Assembly: GCA_009705435.1 (NCBI GenBank)
Contig: WLTJ01000016.1
Location: forward strand, 1-13,769
Direction of reading: 5' to 3'
Length of the DNA: 13,769 nucleotides
Source: Actinomycetota bacterium
GTDB taxonomy: Bacteria; Actinomycetota; Acidimicrobiia; Acidimicrobiales; Ilumatobacteraceae
The notes below the pieces were generated by a model. It was not told the origin of the DNA and ran no database searches. It was given only the letters and a program-made list of their open reading frames with translations. Below are positions 5,853 to 12,792 of this stretch, piece after piece. How positions within the stretch are numbered: position 1 is the stretch's first letter; each line of letters opens with the position of its first letter. The position numbers were made by a program, and so were the translations under genes.

Positions 5853-7823
5853 TCACACATATTGCGCACGAATTTCTTGAGCCCGCTCAGCGACAACGCC
5901 CTGCAGAGAATCTGGGGAAACAACACATGAGGCCCCGCCACAACGCAACAGAAGCCGACCCAACCAGCCTCGACTAGCAACTTCAACCCACAAGAACATC
6001 GAACCATCTTCGTTGATGATGTGATCTTTGGTCTCTATGCGATCAAGAACCCATTCATTGCCGGGGGCTATGTACAACTCCGCATCCAGCACGGTCCCAC
6101 GAAATTTCCAACGTTCAAAGACCACAGGACGAGATTCGAAGGAGTAACCAGTTTCGTTGCATTCAAGAAGACGATCGACACGAAAAACTCTTTCCTGTTC
6201 ACCAGTCACTAAATCATCGGCGATCAGATATGACTCTCCGCGGTCAACAAAGATCAGCAGCGGATTGAGAATTCTCTCCGTGACCTCTTCCTCACCGTTG
6301 ACATAGACCACCTTGATTTGGCGGGCGGCTTCGATTGAGTTCTTCACTTCATGAAGGAGCGGAGCATCTTCTAAGCGAATATTGACAGGAAGGTCTCCAA
6401 GAACTCCCTCAAGTTTGGCGCGTAGCGAATTGACTGCATCATTACGAATTGCCAAGTCCCCAGCCACAGCATCATGACCAGCCAGGGCAACCGCAACGGC
6501 AGTGGCCTGACGCGGAGTCAACTTGACACCTCGAGTCATCAAAGTCTTCGACCGACGAATCGGTCCGAACGAAACCGACGTTCCATGAAAGAGAACTTCG
6601 CCATCTGATACGGAAAAGTCAAAGAGAGCATCGTGCGTGTAAGGAGGTACACCACACATTGAGGCATATTCAAGATCTTTGAAAAGATGTCTTGCCTCAA
6701 TACCTAACATCCCCGCGAGTTCATCGACTGAAATTGAACCGCGCAATCTCAACCACGGCAAAATTGAGAGAAGACGTTGCAAACGCTCAGCCAATGGTCG
6801 TGGCCCGGGCCTTGTCGGAGCAGCGCTGGGACGCTCTGGCAGATTTGGGATATCGGCCCCAGGCTTCAGCAAATCATCCAGCCATGTCATGAAACCATCA
6901 CGCAGTGACGTAGGTCCTTCAACAACCGCATGGGTACCAAAACCCAGTACCCATCCTCGAAATCGAGCAGGGTCATCGACCACAACAGTGATTCGCAGGC
7001 GACCATCCGACATTGATTCAGTCTCAACAACGCGCGTATCCCACCAAGACATTCCGGCCGCAAGAGCGTCAACGATGACGGTGGCCTCTAGATCGGATCC
7101 CTCAACATTGTGCACCAGATGTCTGAGTTCACGATTACTTAGTTTTTTCCTTTTGGCGCTTGAGACATCCTCGGTTATCGAAAAATCAGCACCGATGCGT
7201 GCGCATTTAATAGCCCGCATCTTCTTCTCACCAACTGGTGTAGCGATCAAATACCATGTGCCCTTGTCAAAAAGCAGACGATCTGGATCAACGACAATAT
7301 TTTCTGAATCAATTGAAATGTCCACCAGTTGACGACGTTGCGCGATTTCAGTCAGGCGGACAACGATCAGCGGAATCTCAACATTAAAGTTCACGCCTCG
7401 GCCTTGCGGGCTCAGGCCCTCAAGTTTCATCAGCGCCTCGGAGGCCTCTGGCACAGACTGATGAATGGAGGCAAGCGCCAAACTGAGAACCGACATTTCT
7501 TCTTCAGTGAGATCAAACTCTGGAATACACATGTCTTCTTCGCTGATCCAATATTTCGTTTGCCCAGCTTCTTCACCTTGGGCCACACTCTGACGAACTG
7601 GGATCCCTAGATCACGCACAATTGTGTTTTTGTCGCTTCCAAAAAGTTGCCTTTGGGCTGCTTCGGCAACGGGGTACGGTGTCATACCTCGAGCCATTTG
7701 AGCCACGATCTGTTCACGAGTTAAGGGAGTCGTGAGACGATGCAAGAGTGTGAAGAGATTAAGCACCCGTTCAAGAGGGTCAACACGTTTCAGTCTCTCG
7801 GCTTGCCCAGATGTACCGGTCAT
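5853..7823 (-). CDS. pafBC: PafBC-type double WYL transcriptional regulator (natural PafB-PafC fusion)
   Basis: A regulator of about 656 residues with two copies of the HTH-WYL-WCX arrangement. In mycobacteria PafB and PafC are separate proteins that activate the RecA-independent DNA-damage response; fused forms are known in other Actinobacteria. The first half has a winged-helix region with the PafB-like SDKNTIVRDLGIP and a WYL core (GTWYLIA, W-Y-L at about 190-192) ending in the WCX strand region. After a Pro-rich linker at about 331-345, the second half opens with the PafC-like ERLQRLLSILPWL helix and MCGVPPYT and has a WYL-like core (ESYLIADD). WYL domains sense a nucleic-acid ligand. The ATG at 7823 has GCGAGAGAAA before it; an ATG at 7844 would add seven residues. 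Pup-proteasome genes, the usual neighbours, are absent. It could instead be a second, operon-specific paralogue controlling its own cluster. Confidence 0.9.
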   Translation of the reverse strand: MTGTSGQAERLKRVDPLERVLNLFTLLHRLTTPLTREQIVAQMARGMTPYPVAEAAQRQLFGSDKNTIVRDLGIPVRQSVAQGEEAGQTKYWISEEDMCIPEFDLTEEEMSVLSLALASIHQSVPEASEALMKLEGLSPQGRGVNFNVEIPLIVVRLTEIAQRRQLVDISIDSENIVVDPDRLLFDKGTWYLIATPVGEKKMRAIKCARIGADFSITEDVSSAKRKKLSNRELRHLVHNVEGSDLEATVIVDALAAGMSWWDTRVVETESMSDGRLRITVVVDDPARFRGWVLGFGTHAVVEGPTSLRDGFMTWLDDLLKPGADIPNLPERPSAAPTRPGPRPLAERLQRLLSILPWLRLRGSISVDELAGMLGIEARHLFKDLEYASMCGVPPYTHDALFDFSVSDGEVLFHGTSVSFGPIRRSKTLMTRGVKLTPRQATAVAVALAGHDAVAGDLAIRNDAVNSLRAKLEGVLGDLPVNIRLEDAPLLHEVKNSIEAARQIKVVYVNGEEEVTERILNPLLIFVDRGESYLIADDLVTGEQERVFRVDRLLECNETGYSFESRPVVFERWKFRGTVLDAELYIAPGNEWVLDRIETKDHIINEDGSMFLWVEVASRGWLGRLLLRCGGASCVVSPDSLQGVVAERAQEIRAQYV

Positions 7824-7901
7824 TTTCTCTCGCTTTACTTCCATGTTGTTTGAACGAATGTGATCTGCACAAGTGTGCGTTTTTGCTCAATCTCTCAAGA
7901 A

Positions 7902-9431
7902 CTAATTGTGATCACGTTTTCCCCGGAGGTGGCGACCCACATATGCCACGACAACTTGATGGGTCTGGTCATCAAAGAAGATATGCACGCGGTACAGACG
8001 GGGACCACGACCGTTGCGAATATGAGCCAAGGCATATTGCGTCTGACCCTGCCACGTGAAGGCGTAATCGGTGCCGTATTTGTATTCCGCATTGTCGCCA
8101 ACCCCAGCGGCATAGTTCAACCCCACACCACGACAGGAAACGGTCAGAGACGCATTATTTACCCGCCCAGACTGCCAGTCGCCAGCAACCACATTGAGAC
8201 GAACCAAGTCCTGGAGTAAACGATTCGCGTCAATCGCATCCAACTCTTTCGCACTTTCAAAGGCCTCCGGTATGAACGTGAGATATTCACACATTGCGTC
8301 GGCTTGCTTGACCGCATCATGTGCGCTCGCAGCTTTGATCCCTGTCGGATTGCGCCCAAGACGAATTGCCAATTCGACATTTTGCAGAAGTAGTTGGTCA
8401 ACATCCGCACTTCCCTTATCAAGCAATTCTTGTTTTTCAGCGATGATTCGGTCCGCATCGGCAAGGGCTTGTTGAAGTTCATCAACTTTGTTTGCTTCTT
8501 CCTGCCATCCATCGGAGGCAGACTTCCACTCGCTCCAAGGCACAGTTTCTGGCTCGATCGCAGGATCCGTGAGATGAGTTTCTGCGGGGACTTCTGTTGT
8601 AGCGGGACTGCTCTCCTCAGTGACTCGGGGCCGAAACCGCGGAGCACGTAATGGCGCCAACGAATTTGCCGCTGCATCCGTCACCATCGTTTTAGATTCT
8701 CCGCGTGCTTTGACCCCCTTGCCAGGAGCAAGACCATTTCCCGACCAAGATTCGACGGAACGGTCGGGCCAAATTATGACAAGCCCCTGCGGTGTTAATG
8801 CTTCAATACCAGCGAAATCATTAAAGGTCCGAACACATTGCTCACTTGTCATCTTGACAACATGTGCCAACCCAGCAACAAGCGTTGAGACCTTTTCGAT
8901 CTCAAAAACTGACGATGTATTGGCACGACATGTTTCAATAACGACTGGCATAGTGCGACTCGGAGCGTTATAACAAAATGCAGCGATTGCCTGCGCCTGC
9001 ACAACATCAGCTACGCGAAGATCCTTCGTACTCACTGAACGATCTGCATCACGAAACAAACCTTTATCAATCACTCGTGCCACCAGAGTCCGCATCGCCA
9101 TATCCTTGATCTGAACAGATTGAGGCGTGATCTGTTTTCCGCCAGCGACAACAGCAGTACGAACCTCGAAGGTCGTCTCCGAATCGCTCATCAACAGAGT
9201 GACCGTTGTGTTTGATAATGCTCCGCTGCCCAAACTCACATCAATGGTGTATCGCCACCAGCGTTCGGGATCTTCGTTGTCAACGCGGACAGAAACTCCT
9301 GGACCGCGCTCATCAATTGGATATTCTTCTTCAACCCATTTTTCAACCACGGAACGTACGTCCTGGCGTTGCGGAACGGACCACGACGGACCATCAAGAC
9401 GAACGCAGTAGACCGGTTTCACAGAGCCCAT
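7902..9431 (-). CDS. Uncharacterised 509-residue protein with coiled coil and a C-terminal GRHL domain
   Basis: First gene of the minus-strand operon. I do not recognise a named family. Residues 1-245 look like an alpha/beta domain with PVVIETCR and VAGLAHVVKMT (185-192) strand-helix patterns that occur in actinobacterial proteins of unknown function. A Pro/Thr/Glu-rich linker follows (about 265-305), then a likely coiled coil (about 310-358, rich in Glu, Leu, Gln). The C-terminal part, about 375-509, ends in strands reading YALAHIRNGRG, LYRVHIFF and VVVAYVGRHL. That basic strand ending in GRHL faintly recalls RelE/ParE-type toxin folds, but the similarity is weak and unproven. The ATG at 9431 is preferred over a TTG at 9446; the upstream GGCGAGA is a weak ribosome site. 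The next gene, pafBC, follows after about 57-78 nt. A role as sensor or effector controlled by the WYL protein is an inference. Confidence 0.82.
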   Translation of the reverse strand: MGSVKPVYCVRLDGPSWSVPQRQDVRSVVEKWVEEEYPIDERGPGVSVRVDNEDPERWWRYTIDVSLGSGALSNTTVTLLMSDSETTFEVRTAVVAGGKQITPQSVQIKDMAMRTLVARVIDKGLFRDADRSVSTKDLRVADVVQAQAIAAFCYNAPSRTMPVVIETCRANTSSVFEIEKVSTLVAGLAHVVKMTSEQCVRTFNDFAGIEALTPQGLVIIWPDRSVESWSGNGLAPGKGVKARGESKTMVTDAAANSLAPLRAPRFRPRVTEESSPATTEVPAETHLTDPAIEPETVPWSEWKSASDGWQEEANKVDELQQALADADRIIAEKQELLDKGSADVDQLLLQNVELAIRLGRNPTGIKAASAHDAVKQADAMCEYLTFIPEAFESAKELDAIDANRLLQDLVRLNVVAGDWQSGRVNNASLTVSCRGVGLNYAAGVGDNAEYKYGTDYAFTWQGQTQYALAHIRNGRGPRLYRVHIFFDDQTHQVVVAYVGRHLRGKRDHN

Positions 9432-9477
9432 TCTCGCCGATCTCAAGGGGTTTGGCGGACACTATTTTGCATTGCGG

Positions 9478-9487
9478 AAAAGGAGGT
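9478..9487 (+). promoter_or_regulatory. Perfect Shine-Dalgarno sequence with no ordinary start codon after it
   Basis: AAAAGGAGGT matches the anti-Shine-Dalgarno perfectly, but no ATG, GTG or TTG follows within 5-15 nt. The nearest are a GTG at 9508, which opens only a 9-codon frame ending at 9537, and the ATG at 9527 of the next gene, 39 nt away. It may be fortuitous, serve a leader peptide, or show that the annotated start or the sequence here is not quite right. Confidence 0.4.
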
Positions 9488-9526
9488 CCGAACCTTCATA
9501 TAGCCCTGTGTCAAGATCCAAGCCGC

Positions 9527-10240
9527 ATGCACTCTGACGATGACTTCTTAGACGCCGTAGTCGATTGGGACCTGGACTTCGAAACCATGCTCCGCTGGTG
9601 GTTCACAACCCATCCAGACCGCACGCCTGAGCATGCCGTGGCTTCGGCGCTGCGGGCAGTTTCCCGTGTGGCCAGCATTCTTGATGGGCAAGCAGTCCTG
9701 CATGTCTTTCCCCGAGCGGACGGTCCCACGACAAATGAATGGCTACGTTTCAAAGGTCATGGCGAGGACTGGCATATCGAGATCGGTGGCCAGCCGGATC
9801 GACATTTTGGGGAAATCCCTGATGAATTACAAGATGCGCTCATTTTCCAAGGCTGGTCGGCAATTGCCGAAGTGGATGAAAACTTCGTTATCCCTGTCTG
9901 TCCCGACTGCGACATCGTTCATCCGTTCGATTTTGCTTACGATTCGCCCCCTGATTCACCCCTCTATCAGTCGGCCATTCGCGGCGTTGCAGCGTCAACA
10001 CTGATTCACAATGCGCCACCCGGAGGCTGGTACTTACAGGGCAGCGTGACAATGCCTTCTGAGGATTGTGAATGCGACGGTGTGCCGCTCTGTTTCGTTG
10101 ATTTGGGCCAGATTTTCACTGATGATCTCTTCTCTCCGGTGGTTTGGCCCCTCGGCTCACCCTGGGCAAGATGGGCTTGCGAGCTGGAAATCCACGATTT
10201 GCACGACGGTCCGTGTCCAGATGAGTCCTCAGACTTTTGA
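9527..10240 (+). CDS. Uncharacterised soluble protein with several cysteines
   Basis: A 237-residue acidic protein, divergent from the PafBC operon. It has an N-terminal DDDFLDAVVDWDLDF stretch, a helical segment at about 30-55, then a mixed strand region. Seven cysteines are present, including a CPDC pair (125, 128) and a CEC pair (181, 183) with C189. These could bind Zn or form disulphides, but the spacing matches no zinc-finger type known to me. There is no signal peptide or transmembrane segment. The frame is open upstream to 9206, but that part is antisense to the 509-residue gene, and the first ATG clear of it is at 9527. That ATG has no good ribosome site, and a perfect one lies 39 nt upstream without a start codon. 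The function is unknown; divergence from the operon raises the possibility of shared control. Confidence 0.72.
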   Translation: MHSDDDFLDAVVDWDLDFETMLRWWFTTHPDRTPEHAVASALRAVSRVASILDGQAVLHVFPRADGPTTNEWLRFKGHGEDWHIEIGGQPDRHFGEIPDELQDALIFQGWSAIAEVDENFVIPVCPDCDIVHPFDFAYDSPPDSPLYQSAIRGVAASTLIHNAPPGGWYLQGSVTMPSEDCECDGVPLCFVDLGQIFTDDLFSPVVWPLGSPWARWACELEIHDLHDGPCPDESSDF

Positions 10241-10256
10241 CACTTTTGGCCTCGAA

Positions 10257-10287
10257 AAAAACCCCCGAAAAACCCCCGAAAACTCCG
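10257..10287. repeat. Tandem 11-nt repeat AAAAACCCCCG, two and a part copies
   Basis: AAAAACCCCCG occurs at 10257-10267 and again directly at 10268-10278; a degenerate third copy (AAAACTCCG) follows to 10287. The repeat lies just after the stop of the upstream gene and before the 9-bp hairpin. On the minus strand it reads as alternating T and G tracts. Confidence 0.7.
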
Positions 10288-10293
10288 CCCAAA

Positions 10294-10316
10294 AAGTGCC
10301 CACACGCTGGGCACTT
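10294..10316 (-). terminator. Perfect 9-bp hairpin, terminator-like on the minus strand
   Basis: AAGTGCCCA and TGGGCACTT pair perfectly around a 5-nt loop (CACGC). Read on the minus strand the stem runs into a T5 tract and then GGGCGG, giving a terminator-like form. On the plus strand there is no T-run after it. The AAAAGTG arm can also pair with CACTTTTGG at 10240-10248, so two exclusive folds are possible. No minus-strand gene is known upstream, so it may stop antisense transcripts or end the plus-strand transcript by a factor-dependent route. Confidence 0.5.
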
Positions 10317-10670
10317 GACACATGTCCCTAATGGTATGTGTGGGAGGAGGCGCAAAAGGTAAATCAAATAAAAAAGTTTTATGTGCTCTGGACTGGGCTT
10401 TTGTCCCAAAACAGCGAGACACATTTTTCAATACGGGGGGGCATACGTCATACTTAATAAGTAGGGGAAAAGTAGTTCAGATGGTATTCAGAAGAGCAAG
10501 GAATGTGGGATGCTCCAGCGCAGCCCACACAACCGTGGTGACAGTGGTCAGATACGACTCCTGTGGATAACTTTCGCTGAACCAAGGTAATGCTCAATCC
10601 GATAGTGAAGTATCCAACATCTAAATAACAAAGTAAAAATGTTGCATATAAAAAAATCTGTCTGATAGAG

Positions 10671-10699
10671 TTGACAAAGAATATTTGTTGGATTAAGAT
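10671..10699 (+). promoter_or_regulatory. Near-consensus sigma-A promoter of the MerR-macro gene
   Basis: TTGACA at 10671-10676 and TAAGAT at 10694-10699 are separated by exactly 17 nt, in an A+T-rich setting. Transcription would begin near 10706, giving a leader of about 40 nt before the GTG at 10747. Two dyads overlap it: ACAAA-N5-TTTGT at 10674-10688 in the spacer, and GATTA-AGA-TAATC at 10691-10703 over the -10 box. Confidence 0.75.
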
Positions 10700-10746
10700 A
10701 ATCGTTGTCAGTTAGTCAAAACCCGCGAACCGAATGGAGGTAACCA

Positions 10747-11931
10747 GTGCCCGCATCAGATGCCAAGAAGACCCAAGCCTTTTTCTTAATTGACCAACTG
10801 GTTGCCCGCGCCAATGCGGTTCTCAACCCCGATCGGCAAATAACCGAGCGCAACGTTCGCTATTACATGACTCTCGGATTGATTGGTAAGGGACAGCGAG
10901 TGAGTGAACTGCCCGAGTCCTTCACGGCCACTTTGGGTCACAAGGGCAATCAGCGGTTTTTCACCGACGTCGACCGTGATTTGGTCATCACGATCAAAAA
11001 CGGACTCGCCAACGGTCAAAGTGTTGAGGCACTTGGCGGCAAGCCCTTGACATCAAAATCCATGTTCTTGTCCGAAAGTTTCAGGCCTGCGCCAGCGAGC
11101 ATGTATCTGAGATCTTTCGAAGTGAATTCAATCATTAGTCCAGACCTGACGCGCCTTCCCGAAATCCAGGACACTTGGACATTGCATTTACGCAACGATT
11201 TGACACTGACAGGCAGTGGCACTCCCCCAACAATCGAAGCGATACGTGCTCTGAAGTCGTTCACCGAAGAGAATTTCCCACCAACTCGATCCCATGACTA
11301 CTTATTGAGTGAAGAGTCCTACGACTTTGAGGACGATGAGTACCAAACAGGTTCTTTGAAAATTGAGATTGAATATGCCGATATCGCTTCTCCGTTTGAA
11401 GGCCTGTTGATCAACGCCTCAAATGCCGAAGCCACTCCTGGTGGTGGGGCTTCGGGTCGCATTTGGGAAGTGTGCGGCGCCGACATCCTGATGCAGCAAC
11501 GTCCGACGGACCTCCTGCCAATGAAACCAGGGCAAGCTGTTTTCACGGGTGCCGGCCGTGGAGAAGATCTTGGTTTTTCTGGAGTTATTCATGCTTTCGG
11601 GCCACGCTGGACCAGTCCAGTCAACAAGGATGCAATGAATAGCGGTGTGAAGCAGCATTCGTTACATGGCGAAGAAGACACGCTGATTCGAACCTGGCAA
11701 ACGATCCTGGCGATGGCCGATGAGCGGAGTGAAAATCGTTTGGTCGCACCACTGATCTCGAGTGGATTATTCGGTTTTCCATTCCAAGATTGCGCAGAAA
11801 TTACGTTTCAAACACTTTTGCAGACACCAACTCGGGTCCGCCATGTCCAGATTCGAACCGTGAGTAGACGACTATTTGAGCAACTTGTCGAAACGCGATA
11901 TCGCGTCATGCGCAAGTTGAACATCATCTAA
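10747..11931 (+). CDS. MerR-type DNA-binding domain fused to a macro (ADP-ribose-binding) domain
   Basis: This 394-residue protein appears to be a transcription factor with an ADP-ribose-sensing or ADP-ribose-processing module. Residues about 10-96 are a MerR-like winged helix (ITERNVRYYMTLGLI, then QRFFTDVDRDLV and a GQSVEAL turn). Residues about 100-200 form an unassigned linker domain with an acidic end. Residues about 203-375 are a macro domain with the ADP-ribose loop LINASNAEATPGGGASG (about 221-237), a second strand VIHAFGPRW (280-288) and the phosphate loop SSGLFGFP (338-345). The GTG start is fixed by GGAGGT 5 nt upstream. A strong promoter with dyads suggests self-regulation. Macro domains bind ADP-ribose, its phosphates or ADP-ribosylated proteins, and some hydrolyse them. 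Binding or hydrolysis cannot be told apart here. It is not DarG-like in context, since no DarT toxin gene is present. Confidence 0.9.
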   Translation: MPASDAKKTQAFFLIDQLVARANAVLNPDRQITERNVRYYMTLGLIGKGQRVSELPESFTATLGHKGNQRFFTDVDRDLVITIKNGLANGQSVEALGGKPLTSKSMFLSESFRPAPASMYLRSFEVNSIISPDLTRLPEIQDTWTLHLRNDLTLTGSGTPPTIEAIRALKSFTEENFPPTRSHDYLLSEESYDFEDDEYQTGSLKIEIEYADIASPFEGLLINASNAEATPGGGASGRIWEVCGADILMQQRPTDLLPMKPGQAVFTGAGRGEDLGFSGVIHAFGPRWTSPVNKDAMNSGVKQHSLHGEEDTLIRTWQTILAMADERSENRLVAPLISSGLFGFPFQDCAEITFQTLLQTPTRVRHVQIRTVSRRLFEQLVETRYRVMRKLNII

Positions 11932-11983
11932 GCCTTGTTTTGGGGATCTATCTCACAGCCCCCTGACATGATTAAGACCCCCA

Positions 11984-12002
11984 GCAAACCCACGAGGTTT
12001 GC
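11984..12002. terminator. Hairpin downstream of the MerR-macro gene
   Basis: GCAAACC and GGTTTGC form a perfect 7-bp stem with loop CACGA, about 50 nt after the stop. It lacks a T-run on either strand, so it is at most a weak or factor-dependent terminator. It lies within the 170-nt gap before the first sigma-like gene. Confidence 0.35.
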
Positions 12003-12101
12003 CCAACCCACAGTGAAAGTAGAGCCACCACCCTGAAAGACCAACAGCGACCCATGCGGAACAAATCGACACCCAACCAAAAGCACAAGGAGACACGAGA
12101 G

Positions 12102-12701
12102 ATGAGTAGATACAAGATGAACACGCCAATGGAAAATCCAGTGAACCCGGAGGACTACTTCCGAGAGTTTCTTCTGGAGTTGGACCGAAAAATCACCCGC
12201 ATGTCAAGTTTCCGCATTCAAGAAGCGGATGACTTCAAAAGCTACTGTTGCCTCTTTTTGATGGAGCGCACTCACTTGATGTCCAAATACGCCCCGCGTG
12301 CACTGGTATCCGCGTGCGTGTCTCAGCGAGCGGTGGACTTCTATCGAGCAATGCATCGCCAAATGCCACAACGCAAGTTTCGCAGCGGTGAAGAGGCCAG
12401 TGACCACGGGATCATCTTCATCGACCAGCCCATTGATCGCTCAGAAGATTCAGCCAGTTACAGCGACCGCATCGAATCGACTGATCATGTTGAAGATCAA
12501 GTCATCAACAATGTCATGTTGGGTTCCATGTTGCAGAGTCTCAGCAAGCGCCAACGACAGATATTCCTCGTCGTAGATATTGAGGGAGACACTGTCGTCA
12601 AGGCAGCCAACGATATGGGAATACGTCGAGATGTCGCTCAGCGCGAGTTAGGCAAGGCCCGCAAAATCGTTGCGGAACTTCGCGAGGGGTTTGCTGACTA
12701 A
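12102..12701 (+). CDS. Small sigma-factor-like protein, first of a tandem pair
   Basis: A 199-residue protein with the two-part shape of an ECF-type sigma-70 family member. Residues about 18-90 are helical and resemble a diverged region 2 (YFREFLLEL, then ADDFKSYCCLFLMER and SQRAVDFYRAMHRQ). Residues about 140-195 look like region 4 with a helix-turn-helix (LSKRQRQIFLVVDIEGD, then KAANDMGIRRDVAQRELGKAR). The classical region-2 motif for -10 recognition is not obvious, so it may be a diverged sigma factor or a sigma-like DNA-binding protein. The ATG at 12102 is chosen because AAGGAG lies 9 nt before it; the in-frame ATG at 12054 has none. It is followed 91 nt later by a paralogue in the same direction. 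No anti-sigma factor is next to it. Confidence 0.75.
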   Translation: MSRYKMNTPMENPVNPEDYFREFLLELDRKITRMSSFRIQEADDFKSYCCLFLMERTHLMSKYAPRALVSACVSQRAVDFYRAMHRQMPQRKFRSGEEASDHGIIFIDQPIDRSEDSASYSDRIESTDHVEDQVINNVMLGSMLQSLSKRQRQIFLVVDIEGDTVVKAANDMGIRRDVAQRELGKARKIVAELREGFAD

Positions 12702-12716
12702 TCGCTCAGTACAGAC

Positions 12717-12736
12717 CGACGTGAAACGTCACGTTG
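12717..12736 (+). repeat. Hairpin between the two sigma-like genes
   Basis: ACGTGA and TCACGT pair around the loop AACG, and the stem extends by a G-T wobble and one further pair. No T-run follows. It may be an operator or mRNA structure between the paired genes. Confidence 0.4.
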
Positions 12737-12770
12737 TGCCTCCAGCCCCTTGTTCATCCGAAACCCACTA

Positions 12771-12792
12771 ATCACTAAGGAGTGATCTTTTT
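12771..12792 (+). promoter_or_regulatory. Hairpin containing the Shine-Dalgarno site of the second sigma-like gene
   Basis: ATCACT and AGTGAT form a perfect 6-bp stem with loop AAGG, followed by CTTTTT and then the ATG at 12793. The ribosome site AAGGAG (12777-12782) occupies the loop and the start of the right arm. The same element has the outline of a weak intrinsic terminator, so it could set expression of the downstream gene by translation or by early termination. Confidence 0.6.

Larger units (their letters stand above)
10241..10746. other. Long non-coding region between the cysteine protein and the MerR-macro gene
   Basis: About 506 nt with no convincing gene; the only forward frame (10322-10570) has an implausible protein sequence and no ribosome site. 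It holds an 11-nt C-rich tandem repeat, a perfect 9-bp hairpin, a 7-G run near 10436-10443, a 13-nt palindrome TACTTAATAAGTA at 10451-10463, an imperfectly spaced stem TGTGGG/CCCACA at 10504-10529, and an A+T-rich stretch from about 10600 leading into a near-consensus promoter. A small RNA or a large regulatory region is possible. I do not recognise a known riboswitch or RNA family. Confidence 0.55.

Noticed and set aside
6679..7332. A 217-codon frame on the plus strand
   Set aside because: It is antisense to the PafBC-type gene, which has two recognisable HTH-WYL modules.
10257..10316. 6C RNA, an actinobacterial RNA with C-rich hairpin loops
   Set aside because: The C tracts are in a tandem repeat, not in the loops of paired stems.
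10006..10431. A 141-codon minus-strand frame across the intergenic hairpin
   Set aside because: It overlaps the cysteine protein gene antisense and is low in protein-like character, with runs of Phe and Gly from the repeat.
10322..10570. An 82-codon frame in the long intergenic region
   Set aside because: No ribosome site and no protein-like composition; the region is better treated as non-coding.
10747..11931. DarTG toxin-antitoxin system based on the macro domain
   Set aside because: No DarT-like ADP-ribosyltransferase gene lies beside it, and the N-terminus is MerR-like rather than the usual DarG arrangement.
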